Shown here one piece after another: positions 5,463-8,335 of a DNA stretch of 8,335 nucleotides (the first letter of the stretch is position 1; each line of letters begins with the position of its first letter). The DNA lies in NCBI GenBank assembly GCA_002482965.1, contig DLGZ01000082.1, positions 24,561 to 32,895 on the forward strand, given 5' to 3'. Below the pieces are notes generated by a model. That model was not told the origin of the DNA and searched no databases. It saw only the letters and a list, made by a program, of their open reading frames with translations. The position numbers and the translations under genes were made by a program. This DNA is from Verrucomicrobiaceae bacterium UBA7681 (GTDB lineage Bacteria; Verrucomicrobiota; Verrucomicrobiia; Verrucomicrobiales; Verrucomicrobiaceae).

Positions 5463-7226
5463 TCAGGCTGCCACATCTCCCTTGTCAAAGGCGAGCGCCG
5501 CCATCTCGCGGTAGTAGGGGGAGGTTTGCAGCAGCTCTTCATGCGTGCCGTGGGCGAGCATGCGGCCCTGATGCAGCACATAGATGACATCCGCCTCGAC
5601 GATGGTGCTGAGACGGTGCGCAATGATCAAACTCGTGCGGTTGGCGCGGAGTTTAGCCAGCGCGGTCTGAATGAGGTGCTCGGACTTCACATCGACGGCG
5701 GAGGTGGCTTCATCTAGGAGGAGCACGGGGGCGTCTTTGAGGAAGGCGCGGGCAAGAGCCAGGCGCTGGCGTTCGCCACCGCTGAGGAGGACGCCGCGCT
5801 CGCCGACCTCGGCATCAAGGCCTTCGGGGCTACGGCGGATGAAGTCTTCCGCGCATGCTTCTCTCAGGGCGGCCCAGAGTTCGTCGTCGGTGGCGCTGGG
5901 TTTGCCGATGAGGAGGTTGTCGCGCACGGTGCCCGCGAAAAGAAAGGCCTCCTGGGTGACATAGGCGAAGGACTGACGCAGGAAGCGTTTGCTGAGATCC
6001 TGCAACGGCACGCCATCGAGGGTGATGCTTCCACCCTGCGGGTCATAGAAGCGGGTGAGAAGCTGGAAGAGCGTGCTCTTGCCGGAACCGGTGGCACCGA
6101 CGATGGCGATGGTTTGATGACGGGCTGCGCGCAGCGAGATGTCCTGCAGCACCGGCTTGTCGGCACGGTAGCTGAAAGTAACGGCATTGAATTCGATCTC
6201 GCCACGGATGGAGGGAAGCGACTGCCCAACATCGAGATCCTCCTCGGTTTCATTGTCGAGGATGGCGAAGACGCGCTTGGCTGCGGAGAGGCCGTTGAGC
6301 AGCGTTTGATTGACGCCGTGGAGCCGGGCAATGGGCTCATATAGGAAGCCGACGAGGAGCAGGAACTCCATCAACTGACCTGTGGTCATGCTGCCTTGCA
6401 CACACCACCAGGAACCGGCCATGAGCAGCAGGACGAGGCCGCCATTGCCAAGGAGCGTCATGGATGGCGAGTAGAAGGCCCAGGCCGCCATGAGATTGGT
6501 CTGCTTGTCCTTGAGGCGATGACTGGCCGCGAGGAATTTCCACTGCCGCATCTCTTCAGCCGTGAAGCTCTTGATCTGGCGGATGCCGGTGATGGTGTCG
6601 TGCAGGGTGGCATTCAGCGCGCTGGTGGCCTCACGTGCTGCCGTGGCGCGTGGGGAAACCCAGCGCGAGTAGATCCACCCACCGGCGGCAATGAGCGGCG
6701 TGGGGGCCAGGACGATGAGCGCGAGCTTCGTATCGGCCACCAGCATGACGATGGCGGTGATGATGATTTGCAGCACAGCCGTGCTCCCCTGCTCGATGCC
6801 TTCGAGAATGACGCGCTGCGTGGCGGGCACGTCGTCGGCGAGCTTGGTGAGAATGTCACCGGTGCTTTGGTGATCGAACCAGCGCAGCGGCAGCAGTTCG
6901 ATCTTGCGGTGCAACTGGCTGCGCAGATCGGTGATCATGCGCTGCTCAAAGGTGCAGTTCACCCGGGTGCGGAAATAGAACAACCCCTCGCGCAGGGCAA
7001 AGGCCAGCAGCGCCAGACCGCCGGCACGCCAGATCAAATCACTGCGCTTCTGCGGGATGATTTCATCCATGAACCAGCGTACGACGCCGGGAAAGACGAA
7101 GATGAGCGAGGTGCCGGCGACGGCCAGCGTGAACTGCCACGCGGCAATGCGCCAATGCCCGCGTGCGAAAACGAGCAGGCGGCGCAGCGCGCTGCGGTTG
7201 GTCATTGGCTCGGGCTTGTCGTCCAT
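5463..7226 (-). CDS. ABC exporter, fused permease-ATPase (MsbA/lipid-type family)
   Basis: A 587-residue half-transporter that should dimerise in the inner membrane and use ATP to export a substrate. The N-terminal transmembrane domain (about 15-310, six helices, for example 28-50, 66-85, 148-163, 166-184, 255-275 and 283-300) is followed by a complete nucleotide-binding domain: Walker A GATGSGKST (377-385), Q-loop Gln425 in YVTQEAFLF, signature LSGGERQRLA (481-490), Walker B VLLLDE (501-506) with catalytic Glu506, and H-loop His537 in IAHRLST. All catalytic residues are present, so the ATPase is predicted to be active. The length is standard for MsbA-like exporters. The substrate cannot be deduced; lipid A precursors, lipids, peptides and drugs are all handled by relatives. 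The start at 7226 is followed by a second in-frame ATG seven codons later, and neither has a good Shine-Dalgarno site. The methyltransferase gene lies 104 nt upstream on the same strand, with tandem hairpins in between, so joint transcription is possible but unproven. Confidence 0.93.
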   Translation of the reverse strand: MDDKPEPMTNRSALRRLLVFARGHWRIAAWQFTLAVAGTSLIFVFPGVVRWFMDEIIPQKRSDLIWRAGGLALLAFALREGLFYFRTRVNCTFEQRMITDLRSQLHRKIELLPLRWFDHQSTGDILTKLADDVPATQRVILEGIEQGSTAVLQIIITAIVMLVADTKLALIVLAPTPLIAAGGWIYSRWVSPRATAAREATSALNATLHDTITGIRQIKSFTAEEMRQWKFLAASHRLKDKQTNLMAAWAFYSPSMTLLGNGGLVLLLMAGSWWCVQGSMTTGQLMEFLLLVGFLYEPIARLHGVNQTLLNGLSAAKRVFAILDNETEEDLDVGQSLPSIRGEIEFNAVTFSYRADKPVLQDISLRAARHQTIAIVGATGSGKSTLFQLLTRFYDPQGGSITLDGVPLQDLSKRFLRQSFAYVTQEAFLFAGTVRDNLLIGKPSATDDELWAALREACAEDFIRRSPEGLDAEVGERGVLLSGGERQRLALARAFLKDAPVLLLDEATSAVDVKSEHLIQTALAKLRANRTSLIIAHRLSTIVEADVIYVLHQGRMLAHGTHEELLQTSPYYREMAALAFDKGDVAA

Positions 7227-7277
7227 GGGTGTGTGGCTAGACGAGCGAGCAGGGCGCAGAATTCAACGAGATGTGGA

Positions 7278-7323
7278 GTGGCGATCAGACATCGCCACCC
7301 CCTGAAGCAAGCGGGACGCTTGC
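7278..7323. repeat. Two tandem hairpins between methyltransferase and ABC genes
   Basis: The first hairpin has an 8-bp perfect stem, gtggcgat (7278-7285) with atcgccac (7291-7298), and a 5-nt loop (cagac). It can be extended by two G-C pairs beyond one mismatch. The second has a 7-bp perfect stem, gcaagcg (7307-7313) with cgcttgc (7317-7323), and loop gga. Only 8 nt separate them. No U-tract follows on the minus strand, so they look more like a REP-type doublet than a classic terminator, although they could slow transcription or protect the methyltransferase mRNA end. Confidence 0.6.
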
Positions 7324-7330
7324 ACTATGA

Positions 7331-8335
7331 TCAACCCACCAAATGCACCTGCGGCATCGGGACGACGAATTTGCCGCCACGGGCGAGGAAATCCGTCTCA
7401 CGCTTGAGGAACTCAGGCATGAAGTGCCAGGGCAGCACGAGGTAGTAATCCGGCTTCGCAGCGCGGGATTCCTCTTCGGAGATGATCTTGATATGCGTGC
7501 CGATGGTGTAGCTGCCCCACTTGACCGGATTGCGGTCGGCAATGGCAGAAACGAGGTCGGGCGTGACGTTGCAGAACTGCAGCGTGGTGCTGCCCTTGGT
7601 GGAGGCACCGTAGCCGTGCACCACTTTGCCTTCGGCCTTGGCCTTCTGCAGGAAGGCGGTCAGGTCGGTGCGGATGCGCTCAATGTTGTCGCGGAAGATG
7701 GCGTAGGGCGCATCCGAATCGATCGCCATTTCGAATTCGCGGATGCGGAGGTCCTGCACGCGAACCAGCGCTTCAGCGGAAGGCTTGACCTGGCCGGCAT
7801 TGGCCACCACGAGGCGGAAGCTGCCGCCGTTCACGTCATTGAGATGCACGTCGATGACTTCGAGGCCGTGATCGCCGAAGAGGCGCTCAAGAACTGCGAG
7901 AGAGTAATATTCCAAATGCTCATGGCAGATGGTGTCGAAGCTGTTGATGTCGAGCATCGCGGGCAGATAGCTCTGCTCGAGAATCCAGATGCCGTCATTG
8001 GCAAGCACATCGGCGATGTCCTGCACGAAGGCATGCGGGTTCTCCAAGTCATAGAACATGGAGATGCTGGTCACGACGCGGGCTTTTTCCGTGGCGTGCA
8101 CGCTCTTGAAGGCGCGGGCGGAGAAGAAGTCGTTCACCACTTCAAATCCTTTGGCGCGTGCCTTGAGGGCCACGTCAGAAGGATCAATGCCGATGTGGCG
8201 GAGACCCTGGGTCTTGTAACTGGAAAGCAGCGTGCCGTCATTGCAGCCGATGTCGAGCACGATGTCCTTGGCGCGAAGGCTGACGGTCTCCTCGACGAGC
8301 TGGGTGATGCCCGTGAGATTGTCGATCATGGACTG
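7331..8335 (-). CDS. Class I SAM C-methyltransferase family protein (5' end outside window)
   Basis: SAM-dependent methyltransferase of the family that includes NDP-hexose 3-C-methyltransferases (TylC3, NovU, TcaB9 type). Residues are numbered from the Met encoded at 8327-8329. The SAM-binding motif I is VLDIGCNDG (24-32), with an acidic residue in GIDPSD (47-52) and SISMFYDLENPHAF (88-101) following. The family catalytic region is LEQSYLPAML then SFDTICHEHLEYYS (130-143). The C-terminal domain has YGASTKGST (240-248) and DRNPVKWG (265-272) and ends in PMPQVHLVG. The frame stays open to the right edge (Gln-Ser before that Met), and the Cys-rich zinc-binding domain that usually occupies the first 70 or so residues is not visible. 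The gene therefore very probably continues beyond the window, and this Met is internal. The substrate is unknown; a nucleotide sugar is the best guess. It would be transcribed ahead of the ABC exporter gene. Confidence 0.88.
   Translation of the reverse strand, partial: QSMIDNLTGITQLVEETVSLRAKDIVLDIGCNDGTLLSSYKTQGLRHIGIDPSDVALKARAKGFEVVNDFFSARAFKSVHATEKARVVTSISMFYDLENPHAFVQDIADVLANDGIWILEQSYLPAMLDINSFDTICHEHLEYYSLAVLERLFGDHGLEVIDVHLNDVNGGSFRLVVANAGQVKPSAEALVRVQDLRIREFEMAIDSDAPYAIFRDNIERIRTDLTAFLQKAKAEGKVVHGYGASTKGSTTLQFCNVTPDLVSAIADRNPVKWGSYTIGTHIKIISEEESRAAKPDYYLVLPWHFMPEFLKRETDFLARGGKFVVPMPQVHLVG

Noticed and set aside
6396..7445. Plus-strand open frame of 349 codons opposite the ABC exporter gene
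   Set aside because: It overlaps two strongly supported minus-strand genes and the hairpin gap; composition is typical of an antisense shadow.

Overview
The window looks like chromosomal DNA from a member of the PVC bacteria, most likely Verrucomicrobiota (Prosthecobacter/Verrucomicrobium-like). This is inferred from four things: G+C around 60% in most genes, mostly absent Shine-Dalgarno sites, a secreted DUF1080 protein next to a Tat-exported DUF1552 protein, and an EF-P with a non-canonical loop. No marker gene in the window fixes the genus.

Layout, left to right. Positions 2-55 are probably the last codons of an upstream gene. A short array of 7-nt repeats (126-160) precedes cysS (173-1654), cysteinyl-tRNA synthetase. 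cysS carries in frame a pair of hairpins that form a large inverted repeat (1181-1298). The 313-nt gap after cysS (1655-1967) is filled with REP-like inverted and direct repeats. A secreted DUF1080 protein follows (1968-2570). A second set of 7-nt repeats, arranged as 32-nt inverted arms (2596-2687), separates it from a Tat-exported DUF1552 protein (2755-4071). An elongation factor P (4182-4751) follows and ends in a strong intrinsic terminator (4779-4816).

Beyond the terminator the base composition drops sharply. A small two-helix membrane protein (4936-5304) lies in this AT-richer stretch, flanked by an exact 11-nt direct repeat. The right third is on the minus strand: an intact MsbA-like ABC exporter (5463-7226) and, upstream of it in transcription order, a C-methyltransferase-family protein that runs off the right edge (7331-8335). 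Two tandem hairpins lie between these two genes.

How the genes work together: cysS and efp are translation housekeeping genes. The DUF1080 and DUF1552 proteins are both exported and belong to families expanded in Planctomycetes and Verrucomicrobia, but no catabolic pathway can be assembled from the window. The methyltransferase and exporter could belong to a sugar or envelope polysaccharide locus continuing to the right; that is only inference. I found no defence system, CRISPR array, transposase or phage module. The most distinctive content is the number and variety of non-coding repeats: two heptanucleotide arrays, three sets of REP-like hairpins including one inside an essential gene, and one flanking direct repeat.
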